Assembly (NCBI RefSeq): GCF_003024195.1
Contig: NZ_KZ679038.1
Coordinates: forward strand, 868,001-932,000
Length of the DNA stretch: 64,000 nt
Reading direction: 5' to 3'
Source of the DNA: Streptomyces dioscori
Lineage (GTDB): Bacteria > Actinomycetota > Actinomycetes > Streptomycetales > Streptomycetaceae
Below the pieces are notes generated by a model. The model saw only the letters and a list, made by a program, of their open reading frames with translations. It had not been told where the DNA came from and did no database searches. Below, in pieces: positions 44,605 through 53,359 of the stretch (the first letter of the stretch is position 1; each line of letters opens with the position of its first letter). The translations under genes and the position numbers were made by a program.

Positions 44605-44618
44605 TGGGAGCGCTCCCA
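44605..44618. promoter_or_regulatory. CebR-type operator upstream of the mannanase gene
   Basis: TGGGAGCGCTCCCA is the exact 14-bp palindrome bound by the LacI-family cellobiose repressor CebR. It lies 47 bp before the mannanase start codon. The 44559-44851 gap holds the promoter but no other gene. Confidence 0.9.
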
Positions 44619-44851
44619 TAGAGTCACCTTGCCAGGGGCACGTCAAGACTTGGCGCACGCTCGGCCACGTAACGGAAGTGCCGGAGGGGGCTTTTGAGGA
44701 GGCCCTCTCCCTCGACACCCCCGCCGTGCCTTCTCTTGTGACCCGGCGTCATGGAAGGCGGTGCCCGGCCGCGGTGTGGCCTGTTCAGGGGGCCCGCGAA
44801 GCGCGAGCCGTACGTACTCTGGGAACGGACCGCGGAAAAGGGGCCGTTGAG

Positions 44852-45622
44852 ATGTCGGGACAGTCGTGCACGGGATGCGCCGGGACCATGCGGTCGCTGC
44901 GCGCGGAGCTGCAACAGGCCGCGGAGGACCGGTCCCCTGCGGGCCTCCCGTCGCCCTCGGCGAAGGACGGACACCCCGTGGAGTCCCCTGCCCCGGCGGG
45001 GGACGACCTGGTGGACCTCTTCGAGCGTCAGGTGACCGAGCACGAACACGGCCTCGGACCCGACCATCCGGACACCCTGCGCTCCCGCAACAACCTCGCG
45101 GGCGCCTGTCTGCAGGCAGGACACCTCGAACGGGCCGTGGCCCTGTCCGAGCGCAACCTGGCCGACAGCGAACGCGTCCTGGGCGCCGCCGATCCCCACA
45201 CGCTGACCTGCCGCAACAACCTCGCGGGCGCGTACGAGGCGGACGGCGACCCGGATCGTGCCGTCCCGCTCTACGAAAGCGCCCTGGCGGCCCGCGAACG
45301 GGTCCTGGGTCCGACCGCCCTGCTCACGCTGCGGTGCCGGGACAATCTCGCCCGCGCGCACGAGCTGACGGGAGATCCCGCCCGCGCCGTCCCGCTCCAC
45401 GAGCGCACCCTCGCCGACCGCGAACGCGTCCTGGGCGCCGATCACCCCGACACCCTGCTCTCCCGCTGCGAGCTCGCCCATGCCCACCACGGGGCGGGAA
45501 ACCCCTCGCGCGGTGCCGAGTTGTACACGCACGCCCTGGCCGACTGCGAGCGCGGCCTCGGCCCCGGCCACCCCGCGACACGGCATCTGCGGCAACTGCT
45601 GGCCCATGCGCAGGCCGGCTGA
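44852..45622 (+). CDS. TPR repeat protein (kinesin-light-chain type)
   Basis: A 256-residue protein with about four 42-residue repeats of the TPR_10/12 form: LGPDHPDTLRSRNNLAGACLQAG, AADPHTLTCRNNLAGAYEADGD, then two more. The N-terminus has C-T-G-C. Such repeats mediate protein contacts, often in signalling or STAND proteins. AAGGGG lies 10 nt before ATG 44852. It stands just before the riboswitch-controlled cobalt operon but is not part of it. Divergent from the mannanase gene. Specific role unknown. Confidence 0.82.
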   Translation: MSGQSCTGCAGTMRSLRAELQQAAEDRSPAGLPSPSAKDGHPVESPAPAGDDLVDLFERQVTEHEHGLGPDHPDTLRSRNNLAGACLQAGHLERAVALSERNLADSERVLGAADPHTLTCRNNLAGAYEADGDPDRAVPLYESALAARERVLGPTALLTLRCRDNLARAHELTGDPARAVPLHERTLADRERVLGADHPDTLLSRCELAHAHHGAGNPSRGAELYTHALADCERGLGPGHPATRHLRQLLAHAQAG

Positions 45623-45731
45623 ACAGGCGCGTCGTACCGACCGGCAGAACCGGCGCGCGCCGCGTGACCACTCTCACGCCCCCGAGGGCCGCTTGTCACC
45701 ACCCCTCTACGCGCACTACTGTCACGACGCC

Positions 45732-45900
45732 TTGGTGCTCGGGAAATCGGTGTGATGCCGGTGCGGCCCTCGCCACTGTGATCGGGAAGTCCGGCTCCGG
45801 CCCTCACGGGCAGCCACTGGGTCCTCGGACCCGGGAAGGCGGAGCACGGGTGGTCTTACCCGTAAGCCAGGAGACCGGCCAAGGCGCGTCAACCATCCAC
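45732..45900 (+). promoter_or_regulatory. Cobalamin (B12) riboswitch
   Basis: Conserved cobalamin-aptamer pieces are in order: GGTGCTCGGGAAATCGGTG (45734), GCGGCCCTCGCCACTGTG (45762), a second GCCACTGGG-type junction (45813) and the B12 box AAGCCAGGAGACCGGCC (45864-45880). It lies just upstream of cbiM, so B12 would shut off cobalt uptake. Confidence 0.92.
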
Positions 45901-45927
45901 GAGGTGCTGGAGAGGGTCTGCTGAGCC

Positions 45928-46686
45928 ATGCACATAGCCGAGGGTTTCCTTCCTCCGGCGCACGCGGTCGCCTGGGGCGTCGCGTCGGCGCCGTTCGTCG
46001 TCCACGGAGTCCGGTCGCTCACCCGTGAGGTCAGAGAACATCCCGAGAGCACGCTCCTCATCGGCGCGTCGGGGGCCTTCACCTTCGTTCTCTCCGCACT
46101 GAAACTGCCGTCGGTGACCGGCAGCTGTTCCCATCCCACCGGCACCGGTCTGGGCGCCATCCTGTTCCGGCCGCCGATCATGGCGGTCCTGGGCACCATC
46201 ACCCTGCTCTTCCAGGCACTGCTGCTCGCGCACGGCGGCCTCACCACGCTCGGCGCCAACGTCTTCTCGATGGCGATCGTCGGACCGTGGGCCGGCTACG
46301 GGGTCTACCGCCTGCTCCGGCGGTTCGACGTGCCGCTGATGGTCGCGGTGTTCTTCGCCGCGTTCGTCGCCGACCTGTCCACCTACTGCGTCACCAGCGT
46401 GCAGCTCGCCCTCGCGTTCCCCGACCCGAGCAGCGGATTCCTGGGCGCGCTCGGCAAGTTCGGCTCGATCTTCGCCGTCACCCAGATACCGCTCGCGGTG
46501 AGCGAGGGGCTGCTCACGGTGCTCGTGATGCGGCTGCTGGTGCAGTCCAGCAAGGGCGAACTGACCCGGCTCGGTGTGTTCCTGGCCGGCAAGCGGTCCC
46601 GGTCCGGAACGAACGGGACTGACGCGACGAACCAGACGAACGAAACGAACGAAGCGAACGAGACGACCGGGACGGTGACCCGATGA
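45928..46686 (+). CDS. cbiM: Cobalt ECF transporter S component CbiM
   Basis: This 252-residue membrane protein starts [10 protein letters not shown], the ATCUN-type N-terminus that binds Co2+, then six or so helices: [37 protein letters not shown] and [20 protein letters not shown] are diagnostic. The last 25 residues are a Thr/Asn/Glu repeat ([16 protein letters not shown]) that is not part of the family. The operon is controlled by the B12 riboswitch. Its stop overlaps the cbiN start by 4 nt (ATGA). Confidence 0.96.
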   Translation: MHIAEGFLPPAHAVAWGVASAPFVVHGVRSLTREVREHPESTLLIGASGAFTFVLSALKLPSVTGSCSHPTGTGLGAILFRPPIMAVLGTITLLFQALLLAHGGLTTLGANVFSMAIVGPWAGYGVYRLLRRFDVPLMVAVFFAAFVADLSTYCVTSVQLALAFPDPSSGFLGALGKFGSIFAVTQIPLAVSEGLLTVLVMRLLVQSSKGELTRLGVFLAGKRSRSGTNGTDATNQTNETNEANETTGTVTR

Positions 46687-47084
46687 GCCGTAACGCGAAG
46701 ATCAACGCACTGCTGCTGCTCGTCGTGGCCGCACTCGCCGTACTGCCACTGGTCTTCGGCATGGGCGACCACAAGAAGGAGCCGTTCGCGGGCGCCGACG
46801 CCGAGGCGGAGACCGCGATCACCGAGATCGAGCCGGACTACGAGCCGTGGTTCTCCCCCCTGTACGAGCCGCCGTCCGGGGAGATCGAGTCGGCGCTGTT
46901 CGCCCTCCAGGCGGCACTCGGCGCGGGCGTCCTCGCCTACTACTTCGGCCTGCGCCGGGGCAGGCGCCAGGGCGAACTGCGGGTCCTGGCGCAGCGGGAG
47001 GGCGGCCAGGACCCGACGGCGGAGGCGCCCGGCGGTACCGGCGGGTCCGGAGCCGGACCGGACCGACTGACCGAACGGGCCTGA
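46683..47084 (+). CDS. cbiN: Cobalt ECF transporter accessory subunit CbiN
   Basis: A 133-residue protein with a membrane helix at each end. [46 protein letters not shown] is the CbiN core. It supports CbiM in loading Co2+. The C-terminal 40 residues are a polar, Gly/Arg-rich extension. Translationally coupled to cbiM by an ATGA overlap and followed by cbiQ after 6 nt. Confidence 0.95.
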   Translation: MSRNAKINALLLLVVAALAVLPLVFGMGDHKKEPFAGADAEAETAITEIEPDYEPWFSPLYEPPSGEIESALFALQAALGAGVLAYYFGLRRGRRQGELRVLAQREGGQDPTAEAPGGTGGSGAGPDRLTERA

Positions 47085-47090
47085 GCCTTC

Positions 47091-47840
47091 GTGCTGCCGA
47101 TCGACGCGGCGGCGCACAGCAGTCGCTGGCGCCGCCGCCACCCCGTGGACAAGGCCGTGCTCGGTCTCGGCCTGACCGTACTGGCGATCTCGCTCCCGCC
47201 CTGGCCGGGCGCCGCCCTGGTCCTGGTGACCGCCCTCACCGTCCTGCTGGGCCCGGCCGCGGTACCCCGCCGGCGGCTCTGGCGTGCCTACCGGGTGCCG
47301 CTCGGCTTCTGTGTGACCGGTGCGCTGCCTCTGCTGCTCCAGGTCGGCGGCCCGGACGGGTTCGTGACCCTGGCCGAGGGCGGTCCGGTACGCGCCGGGG
47401 AACTCCTGCTGCGTACCTCGGCCGCCTCTCTCGGTGTGCTCCTGTTCGCGTTCACCACTCCCCTGTCCGACCTGCTGCCGCGGCTGGTGAACGCCGGGGT
47501 GCCCGCACCGGTCGTCGACGTGGCCCTGGTGACGTACCGGATGAGCTTCCTGCTCCTCGACTCCGTACGCCGGATCAGGGAGGCGCAGGCCGCCCGGCTC
47601 GGGCACACCACACGGGCCGCCACCTGGCGTTCGCTGGCCGGGCTCGGCGCCACCGCCTTCGTGCGGGCCTTCGACCGGGCGACCCGACTGCAGGCCGGAC
47701 TCGCCGGACGCGGTTACGACGGCACCCTGCGCGTGCTGGTGCCTCAGGCCCGGATCTCCGCGCGCTTCACCCTCGCCAGTGTCGCGCTGCTCGCGGCGGT
47801 GGCCGCACTCACCTTCGTACTGGAAAGGCCGCTGCGATGA
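47091..47840 (+). CDS. cbiQ: Cobalt ECF transporter T component CbiQ
   Basis: A 249-residue membrane protein with about five helices: KAVLGLGLTVLAISLPPWPGAALVLVTALTVLLG, then a cytosolic part with the A-R-G coupling motif region (RIREAQAARLGH) and an AGLAGRGYDG end. It couples the S components to the ATPase. GTG start at 47091. The stop overlaps the cbiO start by 4 nt. Confidence 0.93.
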   Translation: MLPIDAAAHSSRWRRRHPVDKAVLGLGLTVLAISLPPWPGAALVLVTALTVLLGPAAVPRRRLWRAYRVPLGFCVTGALPLLLQVGGPDGFVTLAEGGPVRAGELLLRTSAASLGVLLFAFTTPLSDLLPRLVNAGVPAPVVDVALVTYRMSFLLLDSVRRIREAQAARLGHTTRAATWRSLAGLGATAFVRAFDRATRLQAGLAGRGYDGTLRVLVPQARISARFTLASVALLAAVAALTFVLERPLR

Positions 47841-48700
47841 GCGAGCCCGTGCTGGTCGCCCTGCGGGGCGCGTCCTACGCGTACGAGGACGGCCCGGCCG
47901 TGCTCAGCGGCCTCGACTTCGAGGTGCGCGCGGGGCGGGCGCTCGCCCTGCTCGGCCGCAACGGCAGCGGCAAGACCACCCTGATGCGGCTGCTCAGCGG
48001 CGGACTGCGGCCGCACAGCGGGCAGTTGACCGTGGAGGACCGGCCGGTGCGGTACGACCGCAGGGGCCTGACCCTGCTGCGCACGACCGTCCAACTGGTG
48101 GTGCAGGACCCGGACGACCAGTTGTTCGCCGCGTCCGTCTTCCAGGACGTGTCGTTCGGGCCGCTGAACCTCGGCCTGCCCGACACCGAGGTACGGGCCC
48201 GGGTGGACGAGGCGCTCACCGCGCTGGACATCTCGGCCCTGGCCGAACGCCCCACCCATCTGCTCTCCTACGGGCAGCGCAAGCGGACCGCGATCGCGGG
48301 TGCCGTGGCGATGCGGCCACGCGTCCTGATCCTCGACGAACCGACCGCGGGGCTGGACCCGGACGGTCAGGAGCGGCTGATCGCGACCCTCGACGGGCTG
48401 CGCGCGAGCGGCACCACCGTGGTGATGGCGACGCACGACGTGGACCTCGCCCTGCGCTGGGCCGACGACGCGGCACTCCTCACCCCGTCCGGAGCGGTCA
48501 CCGGCCCCGCGGAGGCGACCCTGGCCCGTACGGACCTCCTGGAACAGGCGGGACTGCGGCTGCCCTGGGGCATCGCGGTGGCCGGACTGCTGCGCGCACA
48601 GGGCCTGTTGACCTCGCCGGCCCCCGGCCCGCGCACCGCGGAGGAACTGGCCGCGACGACCTCAGGGCACTCCGCTCCCCCGGTACCGGCCGACAACTGA
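47837..48700 (+). CDS. cbiO: Cobalt ECF transporter ATPase CbiO
   Basis: A 287-residue ABC ATPase with Walker A GRNGSGKTT, Q-loop VVQDPDDQLF, signature LSYGQRKR, Walker B VLILDEPTAGLDP and switch His in MATHD. The signature is LSYGQ instead of LSGGQ, a common ECF variant. It powers the CbiMNQ complex. Last gene of the four-gene operon. The C-terminal 40 residues are Ala/Pro-rich and probably disordered. Confidence 0.96.
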   Translation: MSEPVLVALRGASYAYEDGPAVLSGLDFEVRAGRALALLGRNGSGKTTLMRLLSGGLRPHSGQLTVEDRPVRYDRRGLTLLRTTVQLVVQDPDDQLFAASVFQDVSFGPLNLGLPDTEVRARVDEALTALDISALAERPTHLLSYGQRKRTAIAGAVAMRPRVLILDEPTAGLDPDGQERLIATLDGLRASGTTVVMATHDVDLALRWADDAALLTPSGAVTGPAEATLARTDLLEQAGLRLPWGIAVAGLLRAQGLLTSPAPGPRTAEELAATTSGHSAPPVPADN

Positions 48701-48760
48701 CCACCGACAGGCGACCGCCGTCGACCGATCTCCGTCAACCGGCCGGCCTCCCGCCCGGCT

Positions 48761-50584
48761 TCAGGACCCGGCGGCGACCGCCGCGATGTCCCGGGCGGCG
48801 ATGTAGCCGAACGTCATCGCCGGTCCGATAGTCGAGCCCGCGCCCGCGTAGCTGTGTCCCATGACGGCCGCGCTGGCGTTCCCGGCGGCGTACAGGCCGG
48901 GGACGACGGAGCCGTCCGGGCGCAGTACGCGCGCCCGGGCGTCCGTGCGCAGCCCGCCCTTGGTGCCCAGGTCGCCCGGGACGATCTTGAAGGCGTAGTA
49001 CGGGGCCAGCCACAGCGGCGCCAGGCAGGAGTTCGGGAGGATCGCGGGGTCGGTGTAGTAGTGGTCGTAGACACTGTCGCCGCGGTGGAAGTCGGTGTCG
49101 GTGCCGCTCCGGGCCAGGCTGTTGAAGCGGTTGACCGTGGCCCGCAGGGCGGCCGCCGGTACGCCGATCCCCTGAGCCAGGGCATCCAGTGTCCAGGCCT
49201 TGTGGGCGGCGCCGGACTCGTACCACGCGTCGGGGAGGACGAAGGTCGGGGCGATGTCCTTGAAGAGGTAGCGGTTGCGGTAGTTCTGGTCGACGATCAG
49301 CCAGGCCGGGATGTGCGGGGCGCTCGCGTTCTTGTCGTACATAGTGTGCACGACATCGCCGTAGGGGGCCGCCTCGTTCACGAAGCGCGCTCCGGCGGCG
49401 TTGACGAGGAGCCCGCCGGGCAGGGTGCGCTCGGCGAGGCAGAAGTACGGCTGGCCGGGCAGCGGGATGGCCGGGCCCCACCAGGCGTCGTCCATCAGGT
49501 CGAGGGCGCCGCCGGCCTGCTGGCCCGCCCGGATTCCGTCACCCGTGTTCTCCTTCGCGCCGACCGTCCACGCGGTGCCGATGGGCTGTCGCTGGTACTG
49601 GGCGCGCATGGCCGCGTTGTGCTCGAAGCCGCCCGAGCCGACGATCACTCCCCGCCGCGCCCTGACCAGACCGGGCGTACCGTTCCTGGTCACCACGGCT
49701 CCCGCGGTGGTGCCGTTCTCCGTGTACAGCTCGGTGAGCGGGGTGTTCAGCCACACCGGCACCTGGGCCGCGAGCAGTCCGGCGCGCAGGCCGGCCGCCA
49801 GCGACTGGCCCATGGCGAGGGGCTTCTGGCCGAGGAGGGCCGCTCTGGTCCCGCGGGCCAGGCACTCGGTGGCGACGGCGGCTCCTTTCGCGCTGACCGC
49901 GGACAGTGCGAGCCATTTGTAGTCGGCGCTGAAGACGACCATGCCGCTCGGGACCGGCAGGTACGGGGGATTCAGCCGGGCGAGTTCGGCGCCGAGGATG
50001 TTCCCGTCGAGCTGGGCGGGTTCGATGGAACGGCCGCCCGGCAGACCGCCGGGCAGTTCCGGGTAGTAATCGCTGTAGCCCTCCATGAAGCGGAACCGCA
50101 ACGGGCTGTTGGCCATGACGAAGGAGATCATGGCGGGCCCCTGCCCGAGGAAGGCCTGTCGGCGGTCGGCGGAGACATCGGGGCCGGCCACGGCCGCCAG
50201 ATAGCTCGCCGCCTTCGCCGGGGTGTCGGGGACGCCCGCGGCCAGGATCACCGGGTTGTTCGGAATCCAGATCCCGGCCCCCGAGCGGGCTGCCGAGCCG
50301 CCGAAGGTGGCCGCCTTCTCCACGACGACGCAGCTCAGCCCCTGTTTCGCGGCCGTCAGCGCGGCGGTCATTCCCGCCGCGCCCGACCCGATCACGACGA
50401 CGTCGTACGTGCCGAGCGGCGGCAGGTCGGCCGCGCGGGCCGTACCGGGGAGCCCGGCGGCGAGCGCGAGACCGGTTCCGGTCGCCGCACCGAGTACCCG
50501 GCGCCTCGACGGTCCTGAGGGGCCTGAGGGAAAGGAGGGGCGAGGGCCGTTCGTACGTCTTGCGGGGTCCGCGCTTGTGGCCAT
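48761..50584 (-). CDS. Tat-exported FAD-dependent 3-ketosteroid-1-dehydrogenase-like protein
   Basis: A 607-residue flavoprotein. A Tat-type signal (SRRRVLGAATGTGLALAAGLPGTARA) precedes the FAD fold: YDVVVIGSGAAGMTAALTAAKQGLSCVVVEK. The end GHSYAGAGSTIGPAMTFGYIAARD matches KstD-type proteins, which dehydrogenate the A-ring of 3-ketosteroids; the Y-x-G-x-G motif is where the active-site Tyr is expected. The exported form is unusual for KstD, which is normally cytosolic. The ATG at 50584 is chosen over ATG 50599. Convergent with cbiO. Confidence 0.82.
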   Translation of the reverse strand: MATSADPARRTNGPRPSFPSGPSGPSRRRVLGAATGTGLALAAGLPGTARAADLPPLGTYDVVVIGSGAAGMTAALTAAKQGLSCVVVEKAATFGGSAARSGAGIWIPNNPVILAAGVPDTPAKAASYLAAVAGPDVSADRRQAFLGQGPAMISFVMANSPLRFRFMEGYSDYYPELPGGLPGGRSIEPAQLDGNILGAELARLNPPYLPVPSGMVVFSADYKWLALSAVSAKGAAVATECLARGTRAALLGQKPLAMGQSLAAGLRAGLLAAQVPVWLNTPLTELYTENGTTAGAVVTRNGTPGLVRARRGVIVGSGGFEHNAAMRAQYQRQPIGTAWTVGAKENTGDGIRAGQQAGGALDLMDDAWWGPAIPLPGQPYFCLAERTLPGGLLVNAAGARFVNEAAPYGDVVHTMYDKNASAPHIPAWLIVDQNYRNRYLFKDIAPTFVLPDAWYESGAAHKAWTLDALAQGIGVPAAALRATVNRFNSLARSGTDTDFHRGDSVYDHYYTDPAILPNSCLAPLWLAPYYAFKIVPGDLGTKGGLRTDARARVLRPDGSVVPGLYAAGNASAAVMGHSYAGAGSTIGPAMTFGYIAARDIAAVAAGS

Positions 50585-50796
50585 GACAGGGCGCTCCAAC
50601 CGGACGACGAAGGACAGGGACGGGATGGACCGGGAGGGAAGAGAGCGTGCTGTGCCCCGGGGCCTACGGGTGTCCGGCGCCCCGTTTCTGATGCGAAGTC
50701 AGGAATGTGGCGCGAGGGTCTTGGGAAGTCAAGGGGCACGTCGGACCCGGCCGAGTCCTGCGGTCGGGCCCTGCGGCCGCATCCCAGGAGCGGACC

Positions 50797-50832
50797 TTGC
50801 ACAGGCATTCGTCACCTGTCAGGATGGTGACG
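50797..50832 (+). promoter_or_regulatory. Leaderless promoter and dyad of the CGNR gene
   Basis: TTGCAC (50797-50802), 17 nt and CAGGAT (50820-50825) put the start site at the GTG (50832). Dyad arms CGTCACC (50810-50816) and GGTGACG (50826-50832) straddle the -10, as expected for autoregulation. Confidence 0.65.
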
Positions 50833-51725
50833 TGAATGCGGATCATGTCTTCGTGTGCGGAAACCCGGCCCTGGACTTCGCCGCGACACTCCGCGCCCGT
50901 CGCACCCTGCGCTTCGAGATGTTCACGTCACCGGAGCGGCTGGACGCCTGGTACCGGGAAGCGGGGATCGTCGACACCCTCACGCCCGGCGGGAAGTCCG
51001 ACCTCGCGCGGGCGGTCGCCGTACGGGAGGCCGTCTACGAGCTGGTCACCGCCCGGCGCCTGGGAGAACCCTTCGGCGGCAGGGCACTCGCCGTGGTGAA
51101 CGGCGCGGCACGCACACCTCCGGCGACACCGCAGCTCACCGCGGCGGGGCGGCGGACGAGCGCGACAGCGGAAGAAGCGCTGTCCACCGTGGCACGGCAC
51201 GCCGTCGAGGTGCTCAGCGGTCCGGACGTACCGCTGCTCAAGGAGTGCGGCAATCCCGACTGCACCCGCGTCTACATCGACCGGTCCCGGGGGATGCGCC
51301 GGCAGTGGTGCGGCATGGAGTCCTGCGGCAACAAGCTCAAGGCGGCGGCGTACCGAGCCCGCAAGAAGCAGGCGCGGGTGCCCGCCGCACAGACCGGCAC
51401 CCGCACCCGCACCCGCACCCACCGACTGACTGACCGTCGCCCGAGCGCGCACGCACGGACGCGCGGCCTCCCGGGCGACGGACCTCAGATGCAGTTCCGT
51501 ACGAGCCACTCGTCGTCGTTGTACGCGTTCCGCGCGGGATCCACGACCGTGGCCGGCTTCTCCTCGACGGTGTCCGCGAGACGGACCCTCTCCGGCAGCG
51601 CACCGAAGCGCGCGCGGCGTGCCGCCTCGGCGACATCCGGAACCCGAACCTTCTCGTCCTGCGCCATCCCGGCCTCCCGCGTCTCAGAGCCGCTCGACAC
51701 CGTCCACCCGGCGTCACCTATCTGA
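50832..51725 (+). CDS. CGNR-family zinc-finger regulator (long C-terminal extension)
   Basis: From GTG 50832 the protein has an N-terminal ABATE domain (VFVCGNPALDFAATLRARR) and a C-terminal CGNR zinc finger (CGNPDCTRVYIDRSRGMRRQWCGMESCGNKLKAAAYRARKK). Normal CGNR proteins end about residue 185 here. The open frame instead runs to 297 residues. The extension starts with a Thr-Arg repeat (hexanucleotide ACCCGC) and overlaps the minus-strand gene at 51485-51667. The extension may be spurious after a lost stop codon. It probably binds the dyad in its own promoter. Confidence 0.75.
   Translation: MNADHVFVCGNPALDFAATLRARRTLRFEMFTSPERLDAWYREAGIVDTLTPGGKSDLARAVAVREAVYELVTARRLGEPFGGRALAVVNGAARTPPATPQLTAAGRRTSATAEEALSTVARHAVEVLSGPDVPLLKECGNPDCTRVYIDRSRGMRRQWCGMESCGNKLKAAAYRARKKQARVPAAQTGTRTRTRTHRLTDRRPSAHARTRGLPGDGPQMQFRTSHSSSLYAFRAGSTTVAGFSSTVSARRTLSGSAPKRARRAASATSGTRTFSSCAIPASRVSEPLDTVHPASPI
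51485..51667 (-). CDS. Small conserved acidic protein
   Basis: A 60-residue protein (VPDVAEAARRARFGALPERVR..., EEKPATVVDPARNAYNDDEWLVRNCI). The ATG at 51667 has GGAGG six nt upstream, which is better than any upstream start in the open frame. It lies antisense to the tail of the CGNR frame. The end resembles short Streptomyces peptides of unknown role (possibly a RiPP-like tail, but no processing motif). I do not assign a function. Confidence 0.6.
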   Translation of the reverse strand: MAQDEKVRVPDVAEAARRARFGALPERVRLADTVEEKPATVVDPARNAYNDDEWLVRNCI

Positions 51726-51761
51726 CTGGTGACGATCCTCTCAGAGGGGCCGTCACCAGTC
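51724..51761. promoter_or_regulatory. 11-bp inverted repeat sharing the CGNR half-site
   Basis: GACTGGTGACG (51724-51734) and CGTCACCAGTC (51751-51761) are exact complements around a 16-nt spacer that itself holds CCTCT-C-AGAGG. GGTGACG/CGTCACC is the same half-site as in the CGNR promoter, in the opposite order. It lies upstream of the 60-residue gene and downstream of the FAD monooxygenase, so it could be a terminator or an operator. Confidence 0.5.
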
Positions 51762-51799
51762 AAGAGAGTGACGGCGGACGGAGGAGGAGTACGAGGTGG

Positions 51800-53200
51800 T
51801 CAGGAGGCGGTGGCGGCCTCGCGCTCGCGGTCCGTCAGCGGCGGGCCCGCGAGGTGCGGTTTCTTGCGGCCGAGACAGACCAGCGCGAGCATGTCGGGCA
51901 TGAGGAGCCGGGAGGGCGGCTTCTCCATGCTCATCACGTCCAGCAGGATGCGCAGGGCGCGAGGGTTGCGCGATCCGGCGTCGACCGCCCTGTCCACGAA
52001 AGCGGCCAGGGCCTTCTCCAGCCGGCTGGGCGGCTCGTCACTGGCACCCGGATAGAGAACGTCCTGGCCCACGGCCAGGTTCCAGGCGTTCTCGACCGGC
52101 CGCGCCGCGCTCCTCTGGATGCTCCGGCCCGTACCCGGCGTACGGAGATCCTGGCGTTCCAGGATGCGGCGCAGCGCGACGACGCTCTGCGCGGCGGCGC
52201 TCAGCCCGTGGCCGTAGACGGGGTTGTAGCCGGCGACCGCCTCACCGAGCACGGCGAAACCGTCGGGCCAGCGCGCGGCCTTCTCGTAGTAGCGCCGCCG
52301 GTTGGCCGTGCTGCGGGTGGTGACGACGTCCGTCTCCGGCTCGGCGTCGGCGAGGAGTTCACCGATGACGGGATGCGGCAGACCGAGGGCGAAGGGCACG
52401 AACCGCTCGTTGTCCGCGCTCGGCCGGCCTCCCCTGGTCCCGGCGAGCGTCACCAGCCAACGGCCGCCCTCGATGGGGGTGATGATGCCGCCCCTGCCGG
52501 GGTGCCGACGGGGGTCGGCCTGGACGTTGACGATCGGGAAGCCGTCGGCGGTCGAGCCGGGGGCGCGGTAGATCCGGCTGGCGTAACCGAAACCGGCGTC
52601 GACCGTGCGTTCCTGCACCGGCGGAAGCCCCAGGTCCCGCAGCCAGTGGGGGGCCCGGCTGCCCCGGCCACTGGCGTCGATGACCAGATCGGCCGGGAGC
52701 GTGCTCTCGGTGTCCGCCGAACGTATTCGCACGCCGGACACACGGCGCGCGCCGCCCTCCAGGGACAGCAGTTCGGTCTCCTGGCGCAGGGTGACGCGGT
52801 GATCCGCAAGCACCCGGGCGCGGATCACCGCGTCGAGCAGATCGCGGCTGCACAGGAGGCTGACGTGACTGCCATGGGTGAAACGGCGGAACCACTGGCC
52901 CGAGGGCGCCTTCGACACCAGGTCGGCCATGACGGGTGTTCTCCGGGCGCCCCGGTCGACGAGCTGGTCGACGACGCCCGGCAGGAGTTCCTCAAGTGCC
53001 TTGACCCCACCGGACCACAGGACATGTGCGTGCCGGGCCTGTGGCAGGCCCTTGCGTGGCCGTGGGCCGTCCGGCAGCAGGTCCCGTTCGACGATCGTGA
53101 CGTCCGCGTGGCCGGCGAGCACCGACGCGGCGAGCATGCCCGTCATACCCCCTCCGACGACGATCGCGCGGCGCCGGGCGGTGGACTTCGTGTCGGCCAT
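51800..53200 (-). CDS. FAD-dependent monooxygenase (PHBH/UbiH type)
   Basis: A 466-residue flavoprotein. It shows ATG-type Rossmann GxGxxG-like motif VVGGGMTGMLAASVLAGHADVTIVERD, then LVIDASGRGSRAPHWL and the GD-like PVYGHGLSAAAQSVV segment, which is consistent with class A monooxygenases. It hydroxylates an aromatic or polyketide substrate. No signal peptide. It follows two MAB_1171c-family membrane protein genes on the same strand (159-bp gap), and may be part of that block. Confidence 0.85.
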   Translation of the reverse strand: MADTKSTARRRAIVVGGGMTGMLAASVLAGHADVTIVERDLLPDGPRPRKGLPQARHAHVLWSGGVKALEELLPGVVDQLVDRGARRTPVMADLVSKAPSGQWFRRFTHGSHVSLLCSRDLLDAVIRARVLADHRVTLRQETELLSLEGGARRVSGVRIRSADTESTLPADLVIDASGRGSRAPHWLRDLGLPPVQERTVDAGFGYASRIYRAPGSTADGFPIVNVQADPRRHPGRGGIITPIEGGRWLVTLAGTRGGRPSADNERFVPFALGLPHPVIGELLADAEPETDVVTTRSTANRRRYYEKAARWPDGFAVLGEAVAGYNPVYGHGLSAAAQSVVALRRILERQDLRTPGTGRSIQRSAARPVENAWNLAVGQDVLYPGASDEPPSRLEKALAAFVDRAVDAGSRNPRALRILLDVMSMEKPPSRLLMPDMLALVCLGRKKPHLAGPPLTDREREAATAS

Positions 53201-53359
53201 GATGGGCCCTCTCTGTCGACCGGCGTCGGCGCATGCCTGGGGCACGCGGGACGCGCGGGTACGGGTGATCGCTGTGCGCAGCGCGGGAACCGGTATCTCC
53301 CCCGGTCCGGCCACCCGTTGATCGAACCATGAGAGGGCCCACCGGCCGCCTCGGACCCG

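Noticed and set aside
46847..48700. A 617-codon frame ending in CbiO
   Set aside because: The N-terminal half is an off-frame read of cbiN and cbiQ; the ATG at 47837 begins the real CbiO.
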